NCBI GenBank assembly: GCA_963702235.1
Contig: CAVPBZ010000021.1
Coordinates: forward strand, 186,001-250,000
DNA from: PALSA-505 sp963702235
Lineage (GTDB): Bacteria; Actinomycetota; Actinomycetes; Streptosporangiales; Streptosporangiaceae
Reading direction: 5' to 3'
Length of the DNA stretch: 64,000 nucleotides
The notes beneath the pieces are model-generated. The model was not told where the DNA came from. It saw nothing but the letters and a program-made list of their open reading frames with translations, and ran no database searches. The position numbers were made by a program, and so were the translations under genes. Positions 26,408-35,479 of this stretch are shown here, in pieces (the stretch's first letter is position 1; each line of letters begins with the position of its first letter).

Positions 26408-26564
26408 AATGCACGCGACGATCGGACCCACCGGCACACGAGTGACAGTCACGTTCACCCTGCCCAGCACCCCACGATAACCTCCGCCGAGGACCTGCCA
26501 CCGCCACCCATCGGCCGTCCAATAAGAGGACCAGCCCGCTACACAGGGTCCAGATCGGACCAGA
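26408..26564 (+). repeat. 157-bp direct repeat, copy 1 (3' end of the kinase gene)
   Basis: Contains the last ~23 codons of the interrupted kinase gene and the bases after its stop. An apparently exact copy lies at 27922-28078. Between the two is a decayed second IS3-type element. Confidence 0.9.
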
Positions 26565-26611
26565 TGAGATGCACCTGCCCGGGTGAGAGCCTCTGAGGTA
26601 GGGACTTTACG

Positions 26612-27785
26612 ATGGCAGAGACACGGAGGAAGACCGACCGGTACTTTGAGGACGGCGCGGTGCGGCTGGTGAGGGAGACCGGAAAGCCGATCGCGCAGGT
26701 GGCCCGGGAGCTTAGTATCCATGACAGGACGCTGGGCAACCGGGTGAACGCTGACCGGCGCCGCCGCAAGGGCGGTGACGAGGCGGTCAGAGAGGAAGTG
26801 CGGGCCGAGCTGGCCCGGCTGCGTAAGTAGAATGCCGAGCTCGCGATGAGGTGCGAAGTGCTCGGGCGCAGCGGGGCCCTCTCGGGTCAAGATGTGATGG
26901 TGCGGTAGCGGTGGCCGCGTTGATCGAGTCCGAGTGGGTAGCCCACGGCATGGTGCACGCGGTATCCTGCCGGGCGCTGGGAGTCTCACAGGCGTGGATA
27001 CTACAAATGGGCCGGCGGGGCACTGCTGCAGCGGGCCGCGCGCAGGGATCGGCTGAAAGCTGAGGTTAGGGGATTATCTAGGTGCATCAGGGGTAGTACA
27101 GCTCGTCGCGGATCAGTGCCGACGTGAAAGACGCCGACTGACGAGCCAGCGAAAACACCGTCGCGGCGCTGCTGCGAGAGCTGGGCCTGAGAGCCCGGCC
27201 GAAACGCGAGCGGCGCGGCGCCACAGGGCAGGGAAGGGGCGGGTGGCGGGCGCCCGACCGGGAGAAGCGGGTCGGTCGAGACGCCGAGCTCAACGAGAAG
27301 TGGTACGGCGACGGCACCGAAGTGGCCACGGCACAGGGCGAGCTACACCTGGCACCGGTCCGCGACATGGCCTAGCGGCGGATACTCGGCTGAGAACTGG
27401 GCGAGTATGATGACGCCCAGCGGGCCTACGGAGAGATGTCTATAGCGGTGGCGGTGCGCGGCGGTGTAGTGCCCGGAGTGATCATGCCCACTGTTCTGGG
27501 CAGCGAGTATACCGCGGCCCGGTACCGCCAGACGTGCGACCGGCTCTCATCAGGCAGTCCTTGTGGCGGCCTGGCTCGGCGATGCACCGCGCCGTGAGCG
27601 AGCCCTTGGATTCCACCGTGGAGTTAGAGCTGAGGTCGCGGGAGACCTTCAGCACGTACGCGGCTGACCAAGCCAGGTCCGCCGCGTTGATCGAGGAAGA
27701 CAGCCACGACGGAAGTCACTCTGCGCGGAGCATGCCCTCCCCGGTGGATTACGAGCTCGCCCTGGCGGGATGTGACGCCGCGTGA
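26612..27785 (+). pseudogene. Decayed second IS3-family transposase
   Basis: OrfA is readable at 26612-26830 (RYFEDGAVRLVRETGKPIAQ, then VARELSIHDRTLGNRVNADR). OrfB survives only as pieces in several frames: HAVSCRALGVSQAW near 26955, KWYGDGTE near 27300, GVIMPTVLGSEYTA near 27480 and SPVDYELALAGCDAA near 27740. These match the order of an IS3 OrfB of a different subgroup from the intact element at 25118. Stops and shifts make it dead. It is framed by the 157-bp direct repeats. Confidence 0.8.
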
Positions 27786-27921
27786 GCGCGGTCTGCCCGC
27801 TGCGCGGTCCGCACGAAGGTGGCGGCTACGCCGCTGCTCGACTGCTCGCGCCCGCTGAGTGTACTGAGCCGCATCTCCGGCCTCTAGCGTGCTACGCATG
27901 GCGCTGCGTGCGAAGGTCTAG

Positions 27922-28078
27922 AATGCACGCGACGATCGGACCCACCGGCACACGAGTGACAGTCACGTTCACCCTGCCCAGCACCCCACGATAACCTCCG
28001 CCGAGGACCTGCCACCGCCACCCATCGGCCGTCCAATAAGAGGACCAGCCCGCTACACAGGGTCCAGATCGGACCAGA
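27922..28078 (+). repeat. 157-bp direct repeat, copy 2
   Basis: Second copy of 26408-26564. It again contains the codons for HATIGPTGTRVTVTFTLPST without the rest of the kinase gene. Confidence 0.9.
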
Positions 28079-28409
28079 CTCTCCCCGAAGCGGGATATAC
28101 GCGGCATGATCGTGGCGGAGGGGCTACACCCGAAGCCAACGGTGCAGGTAGCGGTCTCATAGGTCGTGAAACACGGATGCTCTTGAAAACCATTAGGGCG
28201 AGGCCGCCGCTGCTGCCAAACCTGCTGCCAAGACAGCGGACAGGACCTGTCCAGCCTGGATATCTATGAAACATCGCCCCAGCACAAGGGCCGCAATCGA
28301 CAGCCTTGGACGATGTGCCCACTCCTACGGATCTGAAGGTCAGAGCGGCATCTCGAAGACGATCGCAGGTCGCTGGTAGCCACGAGTTGGGTTCCGTAGA
28401 TTTTCGGGC
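28079..28409. other. Intergenic stretch without a supported gene
   Basis: About 330 bp between the repeat and the GrpB-like gene. Nothing recognisable on either strand. Confidence 0.5.
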
Positions 28410-28956
28410 GTGATTTCGGTGGTGGAGTACGACCCGACCTGGCCTCAGCGATTCGAGCAGCTGCGCCAGGAGTACGCCGAGGCGATGACGGCCGCCGGGG
28501 TGCCCGTGGTGGCAATCGAGCACGTCGGCAGCACCTCAGTTCCTGGCCTAGCAGCCAAGCCGATTATTGACGGCGACATCGTGGTCGCCGTCCAGGACGT
28601 GGCCACGGCGTCGCAGACCCTGACCGGACTCGGGTTCAGGCCCCTTGGCGAACTTGGCATCCCGCTGAGGTGGGCATTCCAAGAGCCAGACCGGCTAGCT
28701 GGAACAAACACCTACGTCATCGCTGAGGGCTCCCTGTCGCTCCGCAACCCATCTAGCTGTCCGGGACATCCTGCGGACAGACTCCGGCCTGCGAGAGCAG
28801 TACGCCGCCGTCAAGAGGCGGGTCGGTGCCATCGCCACGAACATCGACGATTATGGCCGCGGGAAGAACGCGATGGTCCAGCAGATTCTCGCCGCCGCCG
28901 GACTGACTGACGCGGAGCGAGCCGCTATCGACGCAAACCAGGTGCCGCCGCAATAG
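28410..28956 (+). pseudogene. GrpB/UPF0157-family protein, frameshifted
   Basis: The first frame has VVEYDPTWPQRFEQLRQEY and AIEHVGSTSVPGLAAKPIID, the UPF0157 (GrpB) nucleotidyltransferase-like signature. After SLSLRN one extra base in a C-run near 28747 shifts the frame. The second then gives HLAVRDILRTDSGLREQYAA and VGAIATNIDDYGRGKNAMVQ and stops at 28956. Read through, it is about 181 residues, the normal family length. It may be intact in the organism if the extra C is a sequencing error. Confidence 0.8.
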
Positions 28957-29372
28957 GCCACCATGATCCGGACGATACGCGGAATGATTTTGCGTGTAGT
29001 CGCCACCCAGGTCACCCAGGTCAATGGCAGTTATTCGACAGACTGCGATCGCGGCATCCGGAGTCGTGAACGTCCTGGCAGTGGCCGTGCCACATCCCTG
29101 TCAGAAGGGGGGAACCCGCAGTCTCTAGCGGTCACCCAGGGGTAATCCGATTGCCGCTCTGACCTGGGCAGAAGCAGGTCGCGACGTTGCCCGAAACGAC
29201 CTCCCAAGCAATAGGTCAACCTGGTCATTAGCAGGGTGGATAAGGGGAAACGCCGCCCCCTTTGTGAGGATGCTCACATGGCTGGGTATGGGCAGCTCGG
29301 CATGATGAGCGGCAGTTCTCATGGGCTCGTCAGCACAGCAGCCAGGACCGCAGGCGGAGGTGAGGAAGCGGC
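28957..29372. other. Intergenic stretch before the MFS gene
   Basis: About 415 bp without a supported gene. It presumably holds the MFS promoter, but no clear -35/-10 pair stands out. Confidence 0.45.
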
Positions 29373-30641
29373 ATGAGCCGTGCAGCGGAGCCAGCAGCCG
29401 CCACCGGGTCCACGCGACCCGTATCGCTGCGGCGTAACCGCGGGTTCCGGTTGCTGTGGATCGGCCAGGTCCTGTCCGACACCGGCACCGAAGCATCCCT
29501 GATCGCCTACCCGCTGCTTATCCTCGCGCTGACGCACTCGCCGACGATCGCTGGCGTTGTCGGCACGGCGCGCATGATTGCCCAGCTCGTCCTCGGCTTG
29601 CCGGGCGGCGCGATATCCGACCGGCTTGACCGCAGGGTGACGATGATCGTCTGCGACACCAGCCGCGCTGCCGTGCTGGCCCTGCTCGCCGCCCTGGTGC
29701 TGGTGCATCTGGTGACCTGGCCGGTGGTACTGGCCGTGACGGTCATCGACGGCGCCGCGAACGTGCTGTTCGATCCCTCGGCCAGCGCCGCGCTCCCGGC
29801 CATCGTCGCCGATGAGCAGCTGGAGCAAGCCTGGGCTGCCACGGAGGCCAGGACGTACGCGGCCGGGCTGGTGGGCCCGGCGCTGGGCGGTTTGCTGTTC
29901 GGGCTCGGGAGAGCCGTCCCGTTCATCGCTGACGCTGCCTCTTACCTAGTCTCGGCGGGGGCAGCGCGCCGGATCCGGGGCAAGTTCCGGGCCGAGCCTT
30001 CCGGCGAGCGTAAAGGGCTGTGGCGGGAAGTAGTCGACGGGCTGCACCTGGTCTGGCATCACCCGCTGTTGCGTGCCGTGGTCATCCAGGCGCCGCTGAT
30101 CAACTTCGCGTTCAATGGGGTGCTCTTCACGATCACGCTCGTGCTGCAGCGGCACGGCACCGCGCCAGCCATTATCGGGCTGACCCAGGCAGCAATTGCA
30201 CTCGGCGGGCTACTCGGCGCGATCATCGCCCCCAGACTGCAGGGCCGCCTGCCGCTGCGTCAGCTGATCATCGCTGAGACCACAGTCGGCGCCGTGGTGT
30301 TCGGGATTGCCGCGCTGCTGCTCCCCTCGACGCTAGTAGCACTCCCGGTAGTAGCCGTCGTCCTGCTGGCACCGACAGGCAACGCGGCACTGCTCGCGGT
30401 GATGCAGCGAGCGACACCGCAGCACATGCTCGGCCGCGTCAGCGGCACCCTGCACCAGGCATCCATGAGCCTTGCCGCGCTCGCGCCGCTGACAAGCGGG
30501 CTGCTCGTCGAGCATGTCTCCGGCCAGTGGGCCATGGCTGAGTTTGCGGTAGCCGTGGGCATCTCGGCAATCTTGAGCGTGGTCCTGCCGGGGCTCAGGA
30601 ATGCCGAGACCAGCACCGGAAAAGCCAGCCAAAGCCCATAG
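29373..30641 (+). CDS. MFS-type exporter (drug/macrolide or siderophore efflux type)
   Basis: 422 residues with twelve membrane helices. It starts FRLLWIGQVLSDTGTEASLI, has the motif GGAISDRLDRRVTMIVCD between helices 2 and 3, and GGLLGAIIAPRLQGRLPLRQ in the second half. This is the layout of the EntS/MefA group of H+-driven exporters. GAGGTGAGGAAGCGGC precedes the ATG. It is the only apparently intact metabolic cargo in the element between att sites A and B; substrate unknown. Confidence 0.88.
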   Translation: MSRAAEPAAATGSTRPVSLRRNRGFRLLWIGQVLSDTGTEASLIAYPLLILALTHSPTIAGVVGTARMIAQLVLGLPGGAISDRLDRRVTMIVCDTSRAAVLALLAALVLVHLVTWPVVLAVTVIDGAANVLFDPSASAALPAIVADEQLEQAWAATEARTYAAGLVGPALGGLLFGLGRAVPFIADAASYLVSAGAARRIRGKFRAEPSGERKGLWREVVDGLHLVWHHPLLRAVVIQAPLINFAFNGVLFTITLVLQRHGTAPAIIGLTQAAIALGGLLGAIIAPRLQGRLPLRQLIIAETTVGAVVFGIAALLLPSTLVALPVVAVVLLAPTGNAALLAVMQRATPQHMLGRVSGTLHQASMSLAALAPLTSGLLVEHVSGQWAMAEFAVAVGISAILSVVLPGLRNAETSTGKASQSP

Positions 30642-30928
30642 CCGGGCAGCTATCGGATGAGGCACCCTTCCGCCTCGCCTCCTACCAACCCAGGAAGAAC
30701 CGATGGCCACCCAGCTCGATCACCAGGGGATGGGCCGCAGCCCGCGACCTCGCCCCCTGCGTCCTCCGCCACCAGGCCGCTATCTTGCGCTCACCTCCGC
30801 GGCAAGGCCCGTCACTGGACCTGCGCTCTGGCTTGGGTCAATCAAGATCAGGACCCCTTGTCCGTGCCTGGCGGTCAAGGGATGCCACTGGCCCAGGAGG
30901 TCCAGGAAGCTGCAGGTCAAGAAGCCGA

Positions 30929-30949
30929 TCTGTAAACGGATTTGTAAAC
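30929..30949. repeat. Paired arm-type repeat left of att site B
   Basis: TCTGTAAACGGATTTGTAAAC, the same doubled unit as at 21026, about 130 bp left of the att core. A copy in the same relative position occurs left of site C at 37034. Confidence 0.6.
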
Positions 30950-31077
30950 CGGACGCTGCGAAACGGAACGAGACAGCGGAGACTGAGCCGACCAGGTGCA
31001 CCGTGATCTGTCGCATTAGCCGAGGTCATCCAACCGGCGGGAGACTGCCTGAGATAGTCGAGACGTGCGTCGTACGG

Positions 31078-31122
31078 CTCATAACCCAGAGGTCGCAGGT
31101 TCAAATCCTGCCCCCGCTACCA
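31078..31122 (+). other. Attachment site B: 3' half of tRNA-Met(CAT)
   Basis: Identical over 45 bp to sites A and C. Preceded by AGACGTGCGTCGTACG, which also precedes site C, so B and C share the same left arm. There is no 5' tRNA half. Confidence 0.85.
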
Positions 31123-31128
31123 GCTCAG

Positions 31129-31159
31129 AGGCCCCTTCCGATCAAGGAAGGGGCCTTCT
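31129..31159 (+). terminator. Terminator hairpin behind att site B
   Basis: AGGCCCCTTCC (31129-31139) pairs with GGAAGGGGCCT (31146-31156), then TCT. Confidence 0.75.
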
Positions 31160-31167
31160 GCGTGTTG

Positions 31168-31191
31168 TTTGTGCACGGATTTGTGCACGGA
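31168..31191. repeat. Paired arm-type repeat TTTGTGCACGGA right of site B
   Basis: Two perfect adjacent 12-bp units. Differs from the site A version only at two central bases (GC for AA), and recurs at 41896. Confidence 0.65.
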
Positions 31192-31198
31192 CCACGGG

Positions 31199-31535
31199 TC
31201 AAGCCGCTCTCTCCGGGTCGTCGTCGTTGCTCTCGCACGCGATCTCTGCGGAGGCGAGTGCCCCGCCGAGGATCAGCTCAGCCAGCGTGGTCGCCACCTG
31301 GCGGTCCGCCTCCAGGTCTGTCTGGACGTACTGCTTCATGGTGAACGCGACATCCGCGCGATCGATGCGCTTGCTGAGCGCCTTCCAGTCGATCCGGGCA
31401 TTACGACCTGCCGTCGCGTAGCTGTGCCGGACGTCGTGCAGGTCGATCTCCGGGAGACCGGCCGCCGCGGCGAGCATCTTGAATCGCCGCGTGATCGTAT
31501 CCGGGTGCGGTGGCTTGCCGTTCTCCCAGGAGCGT
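31199..31535 (-). pseudogene. int: Tyrosine integrase C-terminal fragment of the third element
   Basis: The C-terminal ~110 residues are readable: ENGKPPHPDTITRRFKMLAA, HDVRHSYATAGRNARIDWKA and ADVAFTMKQYVQTDLEADRQ with the catalytic Tyr. It closely matches the integrase at 21057. The His of the MGH motif there is lost here (KRIDRADV), and everything upstream of ENGKPP is missing, so it is dead. Confidence 0.8.
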
Positions 31536-31559
31536 TGCCGAATTGAGCCATATATAGAA

Positions 31560-31786
31560 TCAAGGCGGCGCCTGCGGCGCCGCGTCCGGCGCTCCCCGCG
31601 CCGGGCTCTGGCCTTGGGGAGGCCTCGCCCGGCGCGCCCGCGCCGTCCCGGGCAGGCAGTTACCCAGGATCGCACGGGTCATCCGGCGCGGACCGGGATG
31701 TGGCAGGGCGGCCATCTTCGTCTTTCCCCGACTCGCGATTGTCCAACTCGCGACCGTCGCGGCCTCTCCCACGGATCATCCGGCGC
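31560..31786. repeat. Hairpin-rich repeat region (copy 2)
   Basis: Begins GGCGGCGCCTGCGGCGCCG like copy 1 at 22065 and contains CCGGCGCTCCCCGCGCCGG and GGCCTTGGGGAGGCC hairpins. The GATTGTCC/TCGC marker is at 31737. It is cut off by an IS701-type element whose target CTAG starts at 31787. Confidence 0.5.
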
Positions 31787-32358
31787 CTAGTACGGCAGCC
31801 GGTGCGTCCAGAGATCAATGGAGGTGGTTGTCCAGCGATCATGACCTGATCAGAAGCTCGTCGTCGCCTGCCGGTGAAAGTCCGGTCCGGGTAATCGCCA
31901 GGGAGCCCGGTAGCAGGCTGGCGGTCTGGCCTGGAAACGGGCCGGGCTGGAGCCCAGCGTCGAAAGCCCTTGTGGGGGAGCAACTGAACGGTCCGTAGCG
32001 GAAGCGAAGCCTGCCGCGTCGTTAGACACCGAAGAGAGTGCCGAGCCGGGCGGTTCACGGCGAAGGCCATGGAAGCGGTGAAGATCCTGGAATGCAGCCG
32101 CGAGGGACTCTCCGGCGTAAGAGGGCGCGGAACGTTCAGATGGTGGCGGCGGGAACTGGAGAGGCCCTCCCCGGCCGAAGCGTGCTGCGGGCTGGCGCGG
32201 AAGACGCCGTTCTATAACCGGTGTGGAGCCGGGAAGTGGGCGGCGGCCGGGAGGGAGTCGGAGGCGGCCGTAGTACTGATCGAGCCGCAGGACAACACAA
32301 CCTGCGGGTAGGGAAGGGCCGCTGCTTCGTTCACGCGCACGCTGGGAGCTGCTGACTG

Positions 32359-33726
32359 GTGAGTGCCGGAATCTCGGCTAGGTCCACCCTGGCGGCTGTC
32401 CGTGGGGACAGAGTCAGAGCGTTGCAGCATGTGCTTTACCGGGTGGCCAAGGCTGACCCGGATCGGCGGTTCCACGCGCTGCGGGACAAGGTCTACCGCA
32501 GGGACGTCTTGCAGCGGGCGTGGCTCGCGGTGCGCCGTAACAACGGCGCGCCGGGCATCGACAAGTTCACCCTGGCGGATGCCGAGGAGTACGGGATCAA
32601 CCGGCTTCTCCGCGAGCTGGCCAGCGACCTGGAGGGCGGCACATGGCGCCCGCTCCCGGCCCGGCGGGTGCTCATCCCGAAGCCGGGCAGTAGTGAGTTC
32701 AGGCCGCTGGCGATCGCCGCGGTCCGTGACCGGATCGTGCAGGCCGCTTGCAAGATCGTGCTCGAGCCGGTCTTCGAAGCGGACTTCCTGCCGTGCAGCT
32801 TCGGGTTCCGCCCGGAGCGTTCGGCGCACGATGCCCTGCAGGTCCTCATCGATGAGGCCTGGCGGGGACGGCGGTGGGTGGTCGAGACGGACATCGCTAA
32901 CTGCTTTTCGGCGATTCCGCATGACAAGTTGATGCAGGCGGTCGAGGAACGCATCAGTGACCAGGGAGTCCTCCAGCTGCTGCGCGTGATGCTGCGCGCG
33001 GGGGTGATGCAGGACGGGCATGTTCGCCGTGAGGTAACCGGAACCCCGCAAGGCGGCCCGATGTCGCCGACGCTCTGCAACGTGTACCTGCACCGGCTGG
33101 ACCGGGCATGGGACACCGCCGGGCACGGGGTGCTGGTGCGCTACTGCGATGACCTGGTGGTGATGTGCGACACCCAGGAGCAGGCGAAGGCCGCGCTCGC
33201 GCGGCTTACGCAGCTGCTGGCCGGACTTGGGCTCGAACCCAAGGCGGCCAAGACCCGCATCGTGCACCTGGCCGAGGGAAACCCGGGGTTTGATTTCCTC
33301 GGGTTTCATCACCGGCTGGTGCGCGGGCGGACTCCGAAGTCGGCGCACCTGACCTTCCTCGCCCGCTGGCCCTCACGCAAGGCTGCTCAGCACGCCCGCG
33401 ACCGGATCCGGGAGATCACCGGCCGGGAGCGGCTGCTGGTGCCAGCCGAGGTCATCGTCACGGAACTGAACATGTTCCTGCGCGGCTGGGCCGGGTACTT
33501 CCGCTACGGAAACTCGGCCCGTGTCCTCGGCCAGGTCGGGAACTACGCCCTCTGGCGGCTCGGGCTGTGGTTGTCCAAGAGAGGCAACCGGCGCCACGGC
33601 TGGCGGTGGGGCGTAACCCAGGTGCTGCTATCCCCGGACCACCTGGGCCTGGCCAGCCTCCATCGAACCGTCATCCCGCCCAGGCCCTACCGGGACTGGC
33701 GCGGACAAGCCGAACGCCGACGGTGA
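32359..33726 (+). CDS. ltrA: Group II intron reverse transcriptase/maturase
   Basis: 455 residues. The RT domain has ARRVLIPKPGSSEFRPLAIA, a TDIANCFSAIPHDKL motif, GTPQGGPMSPTLCNVYLHRL, and the active site VRYCDDLVVMC, with YCDD where YADD is usual. Maturase domain X has LNMFLRGWAGYFRYGN. It ends soon after, without an HNH endonuclease, so retrohoming would depend on replication-fork priming, as for other endonuclease-lacking lineages. It starts at GTG 32359. The intact RT frame and clear domain V suggest the intron may be active. Confidence 0.93.
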   Translation: MSAGISARSTLAAVRGDRVRALQHVLYRVAKADPDRRFHALRDKVYRRDVLQRAWLAVRRNNGAPGIDKFTLADAEEYGINRLLRELASDLEGGTWRPLPARRVLIPKPGSSEFRPLAIAAVRDRIVQAACKIVLEPVFEADFLPCSFGFRPERSAHDALQVLIDEAWRGRRWVVETDIANCFSAIPHDKLMQAVEERISDQGVLQLLRVMLRAGVMQDGHVRREVTGTPQGGPMSPTLCNVYLHRLDRAWDTAGHGVLVRYCDDLVVMCDTQEQAKAALARLTQLLAGLGLEPKAAKTRIVHLAEGNPGFDFLGFHHRLVRGRTPKSAHLTFLARWPSRKAAQHARDRIREITGRERLLVPAEVIVTELNMFLRGWAGYFRYGNSARVLGQVGNYALWRLGLWLSKRGNRRHGWRWGVTQVLLSPDHLGLASLHRTVIPPRPYRDWRGQAERRR

Positions 33727-33737
33727 AGAACGTCGGT

Positions 33738-33770
33738 AAGCCGTGTGCGGGAGAACCGCATGCACGGTTT
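33738..33770 (+). ncRNA. Group II intron domain V
   Basis: AAGCCGTGTGCGG, then GAGA, then CCGCATGCACGGTTT forms the 33-34-nt domain V hairpin with the AGC catalytic triad near its base. It directly follows the RT stop. Confidence 0.85.
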
Positions 33771-33838
33771 GACGGGCGGGGACTGGAAACGGGTCGCAAT
33801 CAGCGGAAACCGCGCCAGTCCCCGACCCTCCCCATTTG

Positions 33839-35306
33839 CTAGCTGACCAGGGCATTGTCTCGGTTTAGCCGGGTGCGGTGGTGGAACCAGCGGGAGCGGG
33901 CCTGGTGGCGGCGTCGCCAGTTCAGCCAGCGTGCGGCGTGTCCGGGCGGGTGCGGGCGCTGGAGGGCGTCGGCGAGCAGGCGCCTGATCTCCGGGATGGT
34001 CAGCGGGATCATCCCGGGGTCGGCCGGCGGACCCTGGTCAGGGGTGACGGGCGGCGGGGCCTGGGTATCGGTGCGGTCGTGTAGTAAGGCGGCGGTGACC
34101 GCGCAGATCGCCAGCGCGGCCATGACCAGCACGATGTGCCGGGTGATCGCGGTGTAGAGCCGGGCCTGGCACTGGTCCAGGCCGAAGCAGTCCTTGCCGA
34201 ACTCGAAGTCCTCTTCCACCGGCCAGCGCAGTCCCGCGGCGCGGATCAGCCTGGTCTTGGCCACCAGCTGCCCGTCGGGCACGTAGCAGTAGTGAAAGGC
34301 CAGCTCGCCGGTCCGCAGGTGACGGCGGACCAGCAGGTGATGGCGCGGCGAGGCCGTCGCTATCCACGCCCAGGCATACCAGCGTTCGCCCTTGGAGCCC
34401 TTCCCGGCGGAGCGGACCTCCCACCGGCGCTTGTCTTTCACCAGCCGCCTGACCGCCTCCGCGCAGGTCAGCTTCGTCCCTGCGGCCAAGGTGAGCGTGA
34501 AGTTCGACGCCACCCGCAAGACATAGGCCTGCCCGCGCGCCTCGAAGAACTCCCGCAGCTGCGTGCAGCCGCCGTAGACCTCGTCCCCGCAGGCGAAGTC
34601 GAACGCCAGGCCGTCGGCGTACGCGTCGGTGCAGATGTCGATGGCCAGCTGTCCCTTGGTGCGGAACTCAGAGATCCAGCGGCAGCCCCATGACCAGGGA
34701 CGTCACCGGGTCCTCGATGTGCTCGCGGGGTATCCACTGCCGCGCGCCGGCCAGCGCGTGCCCGGTTTTCTCCCGGACATAGGAAAGGTGCACGGTGTTG
34801 ATCCCGTTCGCCACCCGGCCCGCGCACCCCATGTACTGGCGCTTCACTCCCGCGGTGGCCTCACCCTGCTTTTCCTGCCCGGTCTCGTCCAGCGTCCCGA
34901 TCACCATCCCGCCACGCCGGCTGCGGCGCGCGGCATCTTCCAGGCCCTCCGCCGCGAACCGGCGCACCTCGCTCATCACCGCGAACGTGTCCCAGGCCGC
35001 GCGATTGAGCAGCCGCTGCATGCGGTCTGGAGTGCGGTCCCCGGCATGCTGGGCGATCGTCCACCCGTTCCGCTTCGGCATCTCGCTGACCAGCGCCGAC
35101 ACGTACTTGCCTGCCTGCAGCCACGTCTCCGTCCGGACGAAACACGACCGCAGCAGCCCCAGCAGCCCGGCCCGTTTCCGGCCGGCCAGCCCCGCCCCTA
35201 TCCTGACAGCAGCAGCCGCCTTCGATTCTGTTGTCCTCACAAACACATGATCGTCAGGCGGCTGCGCCCATGTGACCGGTTCCCCCACCACATCCCACCA
35301 GGTCAA
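33839..35306 (-). pseudogene. IS701-family transposase, one frameshift
   Basis: The N-terminal part has HAGDRTPDRMQRLLNR, a DETGQEKQGEATAGVKRQ segment and VSYVREKTGH-like sequence (LSYVREKTGHALAGARQW). One extra base near 34672 (after MGLPLDL) shifts the frame. The C-terminal part then continues EFRTKGQLAIDICTDAYADG, SNFTLTLAAGTKLTCAEAVR and RWPVEEDFEFGKDCFGLDQ to the stop at 33839. That is the normal IS701 transposase order. The start is probably TTG 35306 or GTG 35288. Without the shift it would be full length. Confidence 0.8.
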
Positions 35307-35479
35307 ACCGCCAATGGCGGCTGCCGTACTAGGAAGAAGTCGGGGACGGACAAGTCTCCTGCCTGTGCCACGGTGGCCGTGCATAACACTGGGGTTCGCT
35401 GGCGGGTAAACCGGCACTGTCTTCCTGGCGTCTCATCTGTGCGGCCGTGTACAGGCCGCCGGGTCCGGGAGGAAGTCGC

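Larger units (their letters stand above)
24698..26480 (+). pseudogene. Anti-sigma-factor kinase (HATPase_c, RsbW-like), interrupted by an IS3 element
   Basis: 24698-25117 encodes the kinase body: VMLAVHELAANAVFHGGGAG with the N-box, IEDDGAGT (G1) and GHGLWIAQLVASQM (G2). At 25118 the left end of an IS3 element begins. The natural C-terminus, HATIGPTGTRVTVTFTLPST, reappears right of the element at 26411-26480. As it stands the protein would end in about 16 residues read from the IS. An alternative start is ATG at 24719 with GGAGG upstream. The three-gene switch (phosphatase, antagonist, kinase) is therefore broken unless the truncated kinase still works. Confidence 0.85.
31802..33835 (+). mobile_element. 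Group II intron with reverse transcriptase
   Basis: Starts GTGCG, the group II 5' consensus, directly after the IS left repeat. About 550 bp of structured 5' RNA (for example GCCGGTGAAAGTCCGGTCCGG near 31871-31892) precede the RT gene. Domain V (33738-33770) and a domain VI-like hairpin (GGGGACTGG...CCAGTCCCC) follow it. The 3' end near 33835 (..CCCAT) is estimated. It lies on the strand opposite to the transposase. Confidence 0.85.
31791..35328 (-). mobile_element. IS701-family element carrying a group II intron
   Basis: Ends TACGGCAGCCG (31791-31801) and its complement CGGCTGCCGTA (35318-35328), each flanked outside by CTAG (31787-31790 and 35329-35332). IS701 elements are known to duplicate a 4-bp YTAR target, so CTAG is likely the target duplication. 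The transposase occupies 33839-35306. A complete group II intron is inserted immediately inside the left inverted repeat. Confidence 0.8.

Noticed and set aside
32359..33726. Reverse transcriptase as a retron, DGR or defence RT
   Set aside because: Upstream GTGCG, downstream domain V and maturase domain X identify it as a group II intron protein. There is no msr/msd, template repeat or variable repeat.
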